A stretch of DNA of 64,000 nt from Candidatus Hydrogenedentota bacterium (GTDB taxonomy: Bacteria; Hydrogenedentota; Hydrogenedentia; Hydrogenedentales; SLHB01). Below are positions 51,779 to 60,233 of this stretch, piece after piece. Made by a program: the position numbers and the translations under genes. Every line of letters begins with the position of its first letter. Position 1 is the first letter of the stretch. The stretch covers positions 19,123-83,122 of the forward strand of contig JABWCD010000024.1 of NCBI GenBank assembly GCA_013359265.1. The letters are read 5' to 3'. A model generated the notes under the pieces. That model saw only the letters and a list, made by a program, of their open reading frames with translations, was not told where the DNA came from and made no database searches.

Positions 51779-52369
51779 GTGGGGCTAGACACGATTCAAC
51801 GATCGGTCCTCGCGTCCGCGTCGGCGGAGGCGAACCGGATTGTGAAGGCGGCGGAACAGCATGCGGGCGATCGCGTGGTGCGCGAGTTGGAATCGATCCG
51901 GCGCGAGCAGACGCACCGGTACCAGCTCGCCGCGCGGGCGATCGAAGACGAAGCGGCGCGGAAAGTCTCGCGCGCAAAGGGCGAGGCGTCAAAGCGCCTG
52001 CTCGAACGGCGCAATGCCCTGCTCGATCGCATCTTCGGCGAGGCGCGCGCGAACATCCTCGCGATGCCGCGCGATCGGTACGCCGCGGAAATGCGCAAGC
52101 GGCTCGAACTGGCCGCGGGCAATAGCGGCGGCGCCGTGCGGGTCCACCCGGATGACGCAGGCGCATTCGAATCCATGCTCGCTTCGTTTAACGCGGCGCG
52201 CGCAGCGGATGCGCGCGTAACGCTCGATGCGTCCGCGCCGCTGCCGAATCGCGGCGGCTTCGTATTCGTTGCGGGCGCGTACGACGTGGACCAGACGCTG
52301 GATTCGTTGCTGGCGAATTTGCGCCACGAAATGGAGCCGCAACTTGCGGCGGAATTGTTCCCGGGATAA
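51779..52369 (+). CDS. ntpE: V/A-type ATPase subunit E
   Basis: A 196-residue peripheral-stalk subunit: N-terminal helix (LASASAEANRIVKAAEQHAG) and C-terminal globular part (VRVHPDDAGAFESML, NRGGFVFVAGAYDVDQTLDS). It begins at a GTG 12 bases after subunit K with AAAAGGA upstream. Partner of subunit G/H. Confidence 0.88.
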   Translation: MGLDTIQRSVLASASAEANRIVKAAEQHAGDRVVRELESIRREQTHRYQLAARAIEDEAARKVSRAKGEASKRLLERRNALLDRIFGEARANILAMPRDRYAAEMRKRLELAAGNSGGAVRVHPDDAGAFESMLASFNAARAADARVTLDASAPLPNRGGFVFVAGAYDVDQTLDSLLANLRHEMEPQLAAELFPG

Positions 52370-52372
52370 CCG

Positions 52373-53365
52373 ATGGCGGCCTTGACGCAAAACGCTTTCA
52401 CGTGGGGCTTCGTGTGCGGGCGCGTGTGCGTGCTCGAACGCGGGCTGCTGGGCGCGGACTTTTACCACGCGTTGCTGGGCCATCTGCGCACGGAAGACCT
52501 CTTGCGCCATTTGCAGGAAACGCCGCTGCGCGATGACGTGACGGCCGCGGGATCGTGGGAGGACTGGAGCGCAATTATCGATCGCAACTTCTATCACCAG
52601 GTCGCGTCGCTGCGCAAAGACTGCCCCGACAAACGCGTGCCGGATTTGTTCCTGCTGCAGGGCGACTATCAGAACCTCAAGCGCGCGTTGTTGAAGGACG
52701 CAGTGTATCCGTTCCCGCATGCGATGTTGACGCCGGAGAATCTTGCGGCCGTTGCGGGCGGCGATGTGCTGGCGTTGCCGAAGCCGTTTTCAGAGACGGC
52801 GCGCATGGCGATGCAGCTGCTCGACGAGGGGCGTAATCGCGCGGAACTCGATCGGGCGCTCGACGGCGCGTACCTCCAACACATCGTCGCTTCCGCGAGG
52901 GAAACAAAGGTCCCTTTGGTAAGCGAGTATTTCGAAACGCACGCGCTGCTACGCGCGATCGTGATGATGTGGCGCAGCTATCTCGCGGGCAACTCCCTGA
53001 GCGCGCCTGCCGCGCGCATTCTCCCGCTGGATGGACCGGCCAACGAGACAGTGCGCGACTTGGCCGCCGCGGCGGAACCCAAGAACTGGGGTGGAGTCGC
53101 CAAAGGACGCATCGGCGCCCTGTTGACCGAGTTTGCGTCGTCTGAAGACTCGGACGCGCCGCAGCGGTTCGAGCTCGCCGCGAACGAGTACCTGAGCGAA
53201 GTGTCGCGCGAGGGCAAGGGACAGGTTTTCGGGCCGGAGCGCGTGTTTTCGTACATCTGCGAACTCGCAACGCAGGCATACAACCTGAAACTGGTCGTGT
53301 GCGGGCGGCTGAGCAAGATCGATGCGGACGTGCTCAAGCGGAGGCTGCGCAAGAGTCATGCTTAG
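52373..53365 (+). CDS. ntpC: V/A-type ATPase subunit C (d-like, AC39)
   Basis: A 330-residue subunit of the V0D/AC39 family: GFVCGRVCVLERGLLGADFY at the N-terminus, FLLQGDYQNLKRALLKDAVY, and a C-terminal VFSYICELATQAYNLKLVVC. It links the rotor stalk to the proteolipid ring. Three bases after E, overlapping F by eight bases. Confidence 0.9.
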   Translation: MAALTQNAFTWGFVCGRVCVLERGLLGADFYHALLGHLRTEDLLRHLQETPLRDDVTAAGSWEDWSAIIDRNFYHQVASLRKDCPDKRVPDLFLLQGDYQNLKRALLKDAVYPFPHAMLTPENLAAVAGGDVLALPKPFSETARMAMQLLDEGRNRAELDRALDGAYLQHIVASARETKVPLVSEYFETHALLRAIVMMWRSYLAGNSLSAPAARILPLDGPANETVRDLAAAAEPKNWGGVAKGRIGALLTEFASSEDSDAPQRFELAANEYLSEVSREGKGQVFGPERVFSYICELATQAYNLKLVVCGRLSKIDADVLKRRLRKSHA

Positions 53366-53678
53366 AGCGGTCGCCGTCGGCGAGAAACAATACATCCTCG
53401 GCTTCAAAGGCGCGGGCTTCGAGATCGTCGAGTGCAACGACGCGGAATCGCTGCGGCGCGAACTGGGCAATTTGTCGCGCGAGACAGATATTGCGATCGC
53501 ACTCGTAACCGAGAGTATGGCGATGGAAGCGCCGGACGCATTGGATACGTTCCGCGAGCGCAGCAGCGCGGTGCTGACCGTTATTCCGACGCACGAAGGC
53601 AGCAAGCACACCAGTTTTGGTCAGATGAAAAAAGCCGTCGAAATGTCGATTGGCGTGGATATTTTGGGGAAGGAGTGA
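53358..53678 (+). CDS. ntpG: V/A-type ATPase subunit F
   Basis: A 106-residue subunit F (NtpG in E. hirae): AVAVGEKQYILGFKGAGFEI, then DIAIALVTESMA, and VLTVIPTHEGSKH. It is part of the central stalk with D. Starts inside subunit C. The following F-to-A junction, normally short, is interrupted by the inverted-repeat element at 53682-54154. Confidence 0.9.
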   Translation: MLRAVAVGEKQYILGFKGAGFEIVECNDAESLRRELGNLSRETDIAIALVTESMAMEAPDALDTFRERSSAVLTVIPTHEGSKHTSFGQMKKAVEMSIGVDILGKE

Positions 53679-53681
53679 AAA

Positions 53682-53712
53682 ATTTTGGATTTTGGATTTT
53701 GGATTTTGGATT
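53682..53712 (+). repeat. Left inverted repeat of the element, (TTTTGGA)4
   Basis: Four perfect heptamers from 53683 with one flanking A and a trailing TT; reverse complement of 54124-54154. Confidence 0.95.
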
Positions 53713-53733
53713 AAGGAAGCGGTTACACCGGCC

Positions 53734-54156
53734 ATGAACGAGCGCCAGTTTAAGGAACGAACGTATCGGTTGGCATTGCGTATTATCCGGCTGGTGGAAG
53801 CGCTGCCGAAGACGGCCACAGCAAGCGTTATTGCCAAACAGTTGATTCGCTCGGGTACATCCATCGGAGCGAATTATCGCGCGGCATGTCGTGGGCGTAG
53901 CGCGGCAGACGTAATCGCCAGGTTGGGAATTGTCGAGGAAGAAGCCGACGAGACGCTGTATTGGTTGGAATTGCCGATTGAAGCGGATGTAGTGCCGAAG
54001 AAACGTCTGGAGCCGCTGATGAAAGAAACGACCGAGATATTGGCCATGACGGTTGCGTCAATTAAGACTCTTCGCAGGTCTGCCGAGAGAAGTAGAACGC
54101 CACAAAAGGCCGAGCGGTATTTCAATCCAAAATCCAAAATCCAAAATCCAAAATGA
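53734..54156 (+). CDS. Four-helix-bundle protein (23S rRNA IVS/S23 family)
   Basis: A 140-residue all-helical protein: ERQFKERTYRLALRIIRLVE, QLIRSGTSIGANYRAACRGR (the family signature) and ARLGIVEEEADETLYWLELP. Relatives are encoded in intervening sequences of 23S rRNA genes and, as Avd, in diversity-generating retroelements, where the bundle is a basic pentamer that binds nucleic acid and reverse transcriptase. No reverse transcriptase or rRNA is here. The last residues (FNPKSKIQNPK) are translated from the right heptamer repeat, so the gene and the repeat overlap. Same direction as the ATPase operon. Confidence 0.88.
   Translation: MNERQFKERTYRLALRIIRLVEALPKTATASVIAKQLIRSGTSIGANYRAACRGRSAADVIARLGIVEEEADETLYWLELPIEADVVPKKRLEPLMKETTEILAMTVASIKTLRRSAERSRTPQKAERYFNPKSKIQNPK
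54124..54154 (-). repeat. Right inverted repeat of the element, (TCCAAAA)4
   Basis: Exact reverse complement of 53682-53712; encodes the tail of the four-helix-bundle protein and ends 19 bp before the GTG of subunit A. Confidence 0.95.
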
Positions 54157-54172
54157 CATAAGGACGTTTTCA

Positions 54173-55933
54173 GTGAGCGAAAATCAAGGCGAAGTAATCA
54201 AGGTATCGGGGCCTCTCGTCGTCGCGAAGGGCCTTACGGGTTCGCGCATGTTCGAAATGGTGCGCGTGGGCGAAGCACGGCTCTTTGGCGAGATCATCGA
54301 AATCCGCGGCGACGATTACTCGATCCAGGTGTACGAGGAGACCGAGGGCATCGGGCCGGGACAGCCGGTGTTTCCGACCGGCGAAGCATTGAGCGTCGAG
54401 CTCGGGCCGGGGCTGATTCGGTCGATCTACGACGGCGTGCAGCGTCCGCTCGACAAGCTGTGGGAAGTCAGCGGCGACTTCATCGTGCGCGGCACGGAGA
54501 GCCCCTCGTTGGACCGCAGCGCTGTGTGGGATTTCGTACCGGTTGTGAAGATCGGCGATACCGTCGAATCGGGCGACGTTCTCGGCACGGTGCAGGAAAG
54601 CAAGCTGGTCGTCCACAAGATCATGGTCCCCTACGGTGTGTCTGGAACAGTCAAGCACATCGCGCCGATTAAGGGTAACGTGGAAACGACCGTTGCGGCC
54701 ATTGAAACTGCCGGTGGCGCGGTCAACGTAAACATGATTCAACGCTGGCCTGTGCGCCAGCCGCGCAAGGTCTCGCGCAAGCTGCCGCCGGTCGAACCTT
54801 TGGTTACAGGTCAGCGCGTCATCGATATGTTCTTCCCGCTGACCAAGGGAGGCACCGCGTGCGTGCCGGGGCCGTTCGGCAGCGGCAAGACGGTGGTGCA
54901 GCACCAGCTCGCGAAATGGTCCAACGCGAACATCATCGTGTACGTCGGGTGCGGCGAGCGCGGCAACGAAATGACCGACGTGCTCATGGAATTCCCGCAC
55001 CTGAAGGACCCGGAGTCCGGCGAACCGCTGATGGAACGCACGGTGCTTGTCGCGAATACGTCGAACATGCCGGTGGCCGCGCGCGAAGCGAGCGTGTTCA
55101 CGGGAATTACCATCGCCGAATACTTCCGCGACATGGGGTACTCGGTAGCGTTGATGGCCGATTCGACGAGCCGTTGGGCCGAGGCCATGCGCGAAATCTC
55201 CGGCCGTCTCGAAGAGATGCCGGGCGAAGAAGGGTACCCGGCGTATCTCGGTTCGCGAATCGCGAGTTTCTACGAGCGTTCCGGCAATGTGCTATGCCTT
55301 GGAAAGGATCAACGCCCCGGCTCGCTGTCGCTGATCGGCGCGGTGTCGCCGCCGGGCGGCGACATGTCCGAGCCGGTCGTGCAGGCGACGTTGCGCGTCG
55401 TGAAGGTCTTCTGGGGACTCGACGACAAGCTCGCGTTTGCGCGGCATTTCCCCGCGATCAACTGGCTGACGTCCTATTCGCTCTATCAAGAGGTGATCGA
55501 CTCGTACGCCAACGAGAAGCTCGACAGGGGATGGCAGGAGGTTCGCAAGCGCGCTATGGCGCTCCTGCAGCGCGAAGCGGAACTCGAAGAACTCGTGCGA
55601 TTGGTCGGCATGGACGCGCTCGCGCACGAAGACCGCTTGCTCATGCAGGCGGCGAAAATGGTGCGCGAAGATTTTCTCCACCAAAACGCATTCGACGAAC
55701 GCGACAGCTACACGTCGCTGCACAAGCAACTGCGCCTGCTGAAAATCCTGTTGCACTACTTCGACGAAGCGCGCGCGGCCCTGAAAAAAGGCGCCGCCTT
55801 GACCGCGCTCCTCGGCATTAAAGCGCTCGACGACATTGCACGCGCGAAGCTCATTCCCGAAGACAGCAACGGCGAATTTGTTGCGCTCGAAAAGAAGATC
55901 AGCGGCGAGATTCACGCCGTTCCGACAACATAA
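54173..55933 (+). CDS. ntpA: V/A-type ATPase catalytic subunit A
   Basis: A 586-residue catalytic subunit. Start GTG at 54173 ([20 protein letters not shown]) with AAGGA eight bases upstream; the frame is open further upstream but that part is repeat-derived. The non-homologous region typical of A subunits follows residue 110; the P-loop [18 protein letters not shown] is near residue 233, [11 protein letters not shown] near 265, and [20 protein letters not shown] carries the catalytic-site Arg region. Normal length. Makes the nucleotide-hydrolysing sites with subunit B. Confidence 0.96.
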   Translation: MSENQGEVIKVSGPLVVAKGLTGSRMFEMVRVGEARLFGEIIEIRGDDYSIQVYEETEGIGPGQPVFPTGEALSVELGPGLIRSIYDGVQRPLDKLWEVSGDFIVRGTESPSLDRSAVWDFVPVVKIGDTVESGDVLGTVQESKLVVHKIMVPYGVSGTVKHIAPIKGNVETTVAAIETAGGAVNVNMIQRWPVRQPRKVSRKLPPVEPLVTGQRVIDMFFPLTKGGTACVPGPFGSGKTVVQHQLAKWSNANIIVYVGCGERGNEMTDVLMEFPHLKDPESGEPLMERTVLVANTSNMPVAAREASVFTGITIAEYFRDMGYSVALMADSTSRWAEAMREISGRLEEMPGEEGYPAYLGSRIASFYERSGNVLCLGKDQRPGSLSLIGAVSPPGGDMSEPVVQATLRVVKVFWGLDDKLAFARHFPAINWLTSYSLYQEVIDSYANEKLDRGWQEVRKRAMALLQREAELEELVRLVGMDALAHEDRLLMQAAKMVREDFLHQNAFDERDSYTSLHKQLRLLKILLHYFDEARAALKKGAALTALLGIKALDDIARAKLIPEDSNGEFVALEKKISGEIHAVPTT

Positions 55934-55948
55934 CGAGGCACACGGAAC

Positions 55949-57334
55949 ATGGCAGTCATCACGAAAGAATACCGCACCGTAAAACAGGTCGTCGGCCCGC
56001 TCATCATGGTCGAAGGCGTTGACGGCATTACGTACGGCGAACTGACGGACATTAAGCAGGCGGACGGAAGTCTGCGCCGTGGACGCGTGCTCGAGGTGAG
56101 CGGCGACAGAGCCCTCGTGCAGGTCTTCGAAGGCACCAGCGGACTTTCACCGCAGGACCTCAAGGTGAAGTTTCTCGGCAAAGGCCTCGAACTCGCCGTG
56201 TCACCCGACATGCTCGGCCGCGTGTTCGACGGCTTCGGTCGCCCGATTGACGACGGCCCCGCGATCATTCCCGAGAAATGGCTGAACATCAACGGCAACC
56301 CGATGAACCCGTTCGCGCGGGACTACCCAAATGAATTCATCCAGACGGGTATCTCGACAATTGATTTGTTGAACACACTCGTGCGCGGGCAGAAGCTGCC
56401 GATCTTCAGCGGATCCGGGCTTCCACATTCGCGTCTCGCCGCGCAGATCGCGCGCCAGGCGAGCGTGCTCAAGACCGGCGAAAAGTTCGCCGTGATCTTC
56501 GCCGCGATGGGCATCACCTTCGAGGAATCGGAGTTTTTCATTGCCGACTTCCGCCGCACCGGCGCCCTCGAACGCGCCGTCCTTTTCATGAACCTCGCGG
56601 ACGACCCGCCCATCGAACGCATCGCGGTGCCGCGCATGGCCCTCACCGCCGCCGAATACCTCGCGTACGAAAAAGACATGCACGTGCTCGTGATCCTCAC
56701 CGATCTCACGAACTACTGCGAAGCGCTCCGTGAAATCTCCGCCGCGCGCAAGGAAGTGCCCGGCCGCCGCGGGTATCCCGGCTACCTCTACACCGACCTC
56801 TCCACGCTCTACGAACGCGCCGGCCGCATCAAGGGCAAGAGCGGGTCGATCACGCAGATTCCCGTTCTGACCATGCCGGAAGACGACAAGACGCACCCCA
56901 TTCCCGATCTTACCGGCTACATCACCGAGGGCCAGGTCATCATCAGCCGATCGATTCACGCGCAGGGCATCTACCCGCCGGTGGACGTCCTGCCGTCACT
57001 ATCGCGCCTGAAAGACAAAGGCATCGGCGACGGTAAAACACGCGAAGACCACGCCGACGTCATGAACCAGTTGTACTCCGCGTACGCCCGCGGCAAGAAC
57101 GCAAAAGAACTCGCGGTCGTCCTCGGCGAATCCGCCCTGAGCGAAGCCGACCTGCTTTACGTGAAATTCGCCGACGCCTTCGACGCCCGCTTCGTGACCC
57201 AGGGCGAAAACGAGAACCGCACGATCGAAGAAAGTTTGCGTATCGGCTGGGAGCTCTTGGCGATGCTGCCACGCACCGAATTGAAGCGCGTGCGCGACAA
57301 ATGGGTGGAGAAGTACCACCCGTCGAAGGGATAG
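55949..57334 (+). CDS. ntpB: V/A-type ATPase subunit B
   Basis: A 461-residue non-catalytic subunit: [40 protein letters not shown] (degenerate P-loop replaced by GSGLPHS), and [20 protein letters not shown]. Fifteen bases after subunit A. Confidence 0.96.
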   Translation: MAVITKEYRTVKQVVGPLIMVEGVDGITYGELTDIKQADGSLRRGRVLEVSGDRALVQVFEGTSGLSPQDLKVKFLGKGLELAVSPDMLGRVFDGFGRPIDDGPAIIPEKWLNINGNPMNPFARDYPNEFIQTGISTIDLLNTLVRGQKLPIFSGSGLPHSRLAAQIARQASVLKTGEKFAVIFAAMGITFEESEFFIADFRRTGALERAVLFMNLADDPPIERIAVPRMALTAAEYLAYEKDMHVLVILTDLTNYCEALREISAARKEVPGRRGYPGYLYTDLSTLYERAGRIKGKSGSITQIPVLTMPEDDKTHPIPDLTGYITEGQVIISRSIHAQGIYPPVDVLPSLSRLKDKGIGDGKTREDHADVMNQLYSAYARGKNAKELAVVLGESALSEADLLYVKFADAFDARFVTQGENENRTIEESLRIGWELLAMLPRTELKRVRDKWVEKYHPSKG

Positions 57335-57343
57335 CGCCGAAGC

Positions 57344-57976
57344 ATGGCGAATCGGTTACCCGTCAACCCCACGCGCATGGAAATGCTGCGGCTGCGCAAG
57401 CGGCTGCAAGTCGCCGTGCGCGGTCACAAGTTGTTGAAAGACAAGCTTGACGGGTTGATGAAAGAGTTCATGCTTATCGCGCGCGAGTACCGCGCGTTCC
57501 GCCTCGAAGTCGACGCGGAATTGCCAAGGGTCATGAAATTGTTTGTACTGGCAGAGGTCACCTCGTCGCGCCTTGTCACCGAAGACGCGCTCGAGAGCAC
57601 TCGTCAGGAACTGACGATTCAGCGCACGATGCGCCGCGTGATGAGCGTGTCGGTGCCGCATATGGATATCGCCTTCGGCGAGGTGCAGGGCGGCTACAGC
57701 ACGGTGCACACGTCGATCGAACTTGACCAGGCCATCGCCGGTCTGCGAGAGTTCTTACCGAAGCTGCTCAAGATGGCGGAACTCGAAGAGGCAGTCCGCC
57801 GGTTGTGCGAGGAAATCGAGAAGACGCGGAGGCGGGTGAATGCGCTCGAGCACTCGTTCATTCCGCGCATGCGCGAAACGATTAAGTACATCAAGAACAA
57901 GCTGGACGAGATGGAGCGCTCGAACACCAGCCGTCTCATGAAGATCAAGGACCAGCGGCTCGCCCAAGAGGCGTGA
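57344..57976 (+). CDS. ntpD: V/A-type ATPase subunit D
   Basis: A 210-residue central-stalk coiled coil: VNPTRMEMLRLRKRLQVAVR, then GHKLLKDKLDGLM, and a C-terminal RRVNALEHSFIPRMRETIKY followed by a charged helix. It is the rotor axle. Nine bases after B; last subunit of the operon. Confidence 0.94.
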   Translation: MANRLPVNPTRMEMLRLRKRLQVAVRGHKLLKDKLDGLMKEFMLIAREYRAFRLEVDAELPRVMKLFVLAEVTSSRLVTEDALESTRQELTIQRTMRRVMSVSVPHMDIAFGEVQGGYSTVHTSIELDQAIAGLREFLPKLLKMAELEEAVRRLCEEIEKTRRRVNALEHSFIPRMRETIKYIKNKLDEMERSNTSRLMKIKDQRLAQEA

Positions 57977-58039
57977 CGCCGCGGTGAGACGCTCGAGTCC
58001 GGGTCGCGTTCCATCGAACGGCGGGGCAACGCCATCGAC

Positions 58040-58459
58040 ATGATCAAGCACCTGAAAGTCCTCGTCGTCGATGACGATCCCGGCGTCCTCGATCTGTTAA
58101 AGGCGTTCCTGGATACGCGGGGATACACCGTCGAAACCTGCCGAAACGGGCGCGAAGCCCTCGCCGTGCTCGAAACCGAATCCTTCGATCTGGTGATTAG
58201 CGATATCGAAATGGCCGAGATGAACGGCTACGAACTGCTGCGCCAAACCCGCGAGAAGTATCCGAAAATCGGCATCGTCTTGATGACGGGCTATACAGAA
58301 AGCCACCCGCTGTCGGAGGCGTTGCGCGCGGGGGCGGACGGTTATATCTCGAAGCCTTTCAGCCTGCGCAAGTTTTCCTTGATCTTCGAGCAGGCGTACT
58401 GGAACGCACTATCCCGTGAAGATTGGTGGGCTGCTCACGAGGACACGCCGACGCGATAG
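58040..58459 (+). CDS. Stand-alone response-regulator receiver protein
   Basis: A 139-residue CheY-like receiver: LVVDDDPGV acidic pocket, phospho-acceptor Asp in LVISDIEM, Thr in LMTGYTES and Lys in YISKPFS. A 20-residue tail (IFEQAYWNALSREDWWAAHE) follows, but no output domain. It lies 63 bp after subunit D in the same direction. No histidine kinase is nearby. Confidence 0.92.
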   Translation: MIKHLKVLVVDDDPGVLDLLKAFLDTRGYTVETCRNGREALAVLETESFDLVISDIEMAEMNGYELLRQTREKYPKIGIVLMTGYTESHPLSEALRAGADGYISKPFSLRKFSLIFEQAYWNALSREDWWAAHEDTPTR

Positions 58460-58484
58460 GCGCGTCCCTCCGATTCCGCTCGGC

Positions 58485-59027
58485 CTACTCTTCGTCCCTG
58501 TCCCGCCTGCGGCCGCCGAGACCTCGACGACCGGCGAGTGCGCCAGCTTGACCGCCCGTGGCATCGGGACCAACGCCCTGAATGTCCCTCGCCGCCGGCC
58601 GGTTCACCTCGCCCGCAAGATATCGTGGCCCGTACCCCCACGGCGACACCGGCCCCTTGATCACGGCGATCGGCGTCACTTTGGGCCGGTTCGGTCTATT
58701 GTCGATGCGTGTCACGTTCTTCTTCGGCTTCTGCGCTATGCGGATGATCTCTTGCTGATTGGTCCCGTCTACCCGCTGCTCGATCCGCTTTGCATCAAAC
58801 GGGACAGTCGCGGTGGTATCGGCGGCGGCTGCTTCTGTCTCGGCCGGTTCGGCGGCCGGTTCGGCTGCCGGCGGTTCGGCGGGCACTACTTCGACTTTCT
58901 CAACGACGGGCGCATCGCCGGGTTCGGGTGTTGCGGGCGCTTCCGCCTGCGCATACGCGAACTGACTGGAAGCGAGCACAGCAGCTAGGACGAGCCCCAA
59001 TCCAAGGCGAAAATAGGACAAGTTCAT
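58485..59027 (-). CDS. Exported Ala/Pro/Glu-rich protein of unknown function
   Basis: A 180-residue protein from an ATG at 59027 with AAGGGG upstream. Signal peptide LGLGLVLAAVLASSQFAYA; residues about 30-70 are Pro/Ala/Glu rich with the repeat PAAEPAAEPAE; the C-terminus is Gly/Arg rich (GGRRRDRDEE). It is probably disordered and sits in the envelope. Its neighbour upstream on the same strand has a TonB domain. I recognise no family. Confidence 0.6.
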   Translation of the reverse strand: MNLSYFRLGLGLVLAAVLASSQFAYAQAEAPATPEPGDAPVVEKVEVVPAEPPAAEPAAEPAETEAAAADTTATVPFDAKRIEQRVDGTNQQEIIRIAQKPKKNVTRIDNRPNRPKVTPIAVIKGPVSPWGYGPRYLAGEVNRPAARDIQGVGPDATGGQAGALAGRRGLGGRRRDRDEE

Positions 59028-59115
59028 GGTTAGACCCCTTCTTCGTGCAATCATGCCGACGGGCAGTCTAACACAACTTGCCGGAAAATTGTAGACAACA
59101 AGGCAACGCCGGATT

Positions 59116-60108
59116 TCAGAGGAAATTGAACGTCCACCGTATCTCGATATTCTTGCTCTGATACACTTCCGGCACCTGAAATGGGAAAGGCTTGAACGGT
59201 CCAGCCTGCTCGATGGCTTGTTTGCACAACCCCGCGAAGGTTGCCGACTCCCCGGACTCGACAATCGCGACCCGGTCGAGCTTGCCGTCCGGCGCGATCA
59301 CGCAATCGATGACGGCCTCGGCCGTCGACGAACCCGAATAGCGCACGTGCATCAAGGCTTTCCAACGCTTCTCGACACGGTCCCGAACATCCCGAAGATA
59401 AGGAGCGAACTCGCTCTGCTTTGCCTCGAAACTCAAGAAGCCCTGGCTTCCAACCCCTCCGCTTGCACGGCTTTGCGTCTGGCCCATCGTATGCGGCGGG
59501 ATTAGGGGCGTTTCCGCCTTGGCAAGCTGGACCGCCGCGTCACGTGGCGCTTCCGGCGCGTCCGGTACCACCGGGGCTGGCGCATCGACCTTTTCCAACG
59601 GTGCGGGAATTGGAGGGGAAGGCGTCGCGTCCTCCGCGGCTGGTCTCGGAGTTGCATTGGGGTCGGGATTCGATTCCGGCACAACCGGCTCAGGAGAGTT
59701 CTGCGGTGCTGGATCAGGAACGGGCGCCGGTGTGGGCGCGGGTTGGGGCGCCGCGACGATGTCGTCAACCGGGCCTACTGCCCCGGCGTCCGGGGTGATG
59801 CCGCCCGTGTCGCCGGGCGCCAAGTCCTGCGCCTTTGACGCGCGCTCGGCAATCAAGTCGGTTGACGGGTCCACTGGCGCATCCGCGGGCGCGCCGGGCG
59901 CGATGAGCCTCGCCGGCTTGTCGTCCGGCTGAAGCGCGATAACGACGGGCTGCTGATCGGCCGCGGGAGGGACGAATAATGTGCCGTTGGATCCGAACCC
60001 CATCGGCAACAGCAGCAACAGCGCATGCGTCAGGATCGCGGCGGCGACCGCCCAGCGCATGCGCCTGCGAAAGTCGCGCGGTTGGTTGTGAATCGGGTGT
60101 TCTTCCAT
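59116..60108 (-). CDS. TonB C-terminal-domain protein
   Basis: A 330-residue protein from the ATG at 60108. One N-terminal membrane helix (WAVAAAILTHALLLLLP), a Pro/Ala-rich periplasmic spacer (PQPAPTPAPVPDPAPQNSPE), and a TonB/TolA-like C-terminal domain (YLRDVRDRVEKRWKALMHVR, then IDCVIAPDGKLDRVAIVESG). No ExbB/ExbD is nearby. It may act as an envelope-spanning link; the energy-transducing function is inference. Divergent from the FG-GAP gene, with 125 bp between; TATACT at 60139 may be a -10. Confidence 0.75.
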   Translation of the reverse strand: MEEHPIHNQPRDFRRRMRWAVAAAILTHALLLLLPMGFGSNGTLFVPPAADQQPVVIALQPDDKPARLIAPGAPADAPVDPSTDLIAERASKAQDLAPGDTGGITPDAGAVGPVDDIVAAPQPAPTPAPVPDPAPQNSPEPVVPESNPDPNATPRPAAEDATPSPPIPAPLEKVDAPAPVVPDAPEAPRDAAVQLAKAETPLIPPHTMGQTQSRASGGVGSQGFLSFEAKQSEFAPYLRDVRDRVEKRWKALMHVRYSGSSTAEAVIDCVIAPDGKLDRVAIVESGESATFAGLCKQAIEQAGPFKPFPFQVPEVYQSKNIEIRWTFNFL

Positions 60109-60233
60109 ACGTGTTCGCCGGAAAACCGGGAGCGCCCCTATACTACCAGAAGTGGATCGCCGACACCGATCCGAAGAGAATACGGGCCGATTGCCGGACC
60201 ATTCGGATTGTCGAACCACAACGAAAGTTGATC

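Larger units (their letters stand above)
53682..54154 (+). mobile_element. Putative mobile element: four-helix-bundle gene between 31-bp inverted heptamer repeats
   Basis: The 31-bp ends 53682-53712 and 54124-54154 are exact reverse complements built from four TTTTGGA heptamers. Between them is one gene of the S23/23S-IVS four-helix-bundle family. The whole unit, 473 bp, lies between subunits F and A, which are normally adjacent. No transposase is encoded, so it would have to move by other means, if it moves at all. Confidence 0.55.

Noticed and set aside
53322..53357. Longer N-terminus of subunit F
   Set aside because: It would overlap subunit C further and adds residues without match; the ATG at 53358 gives the standard start.
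54053..54172. Extended N-terminus of ATPase subunit A
   Set aside because: The open frame upstream of the GTG at 54173 is translated from the four-helix-bundle gene and the heptamer repeat; subunit A has its normal length from 54173.
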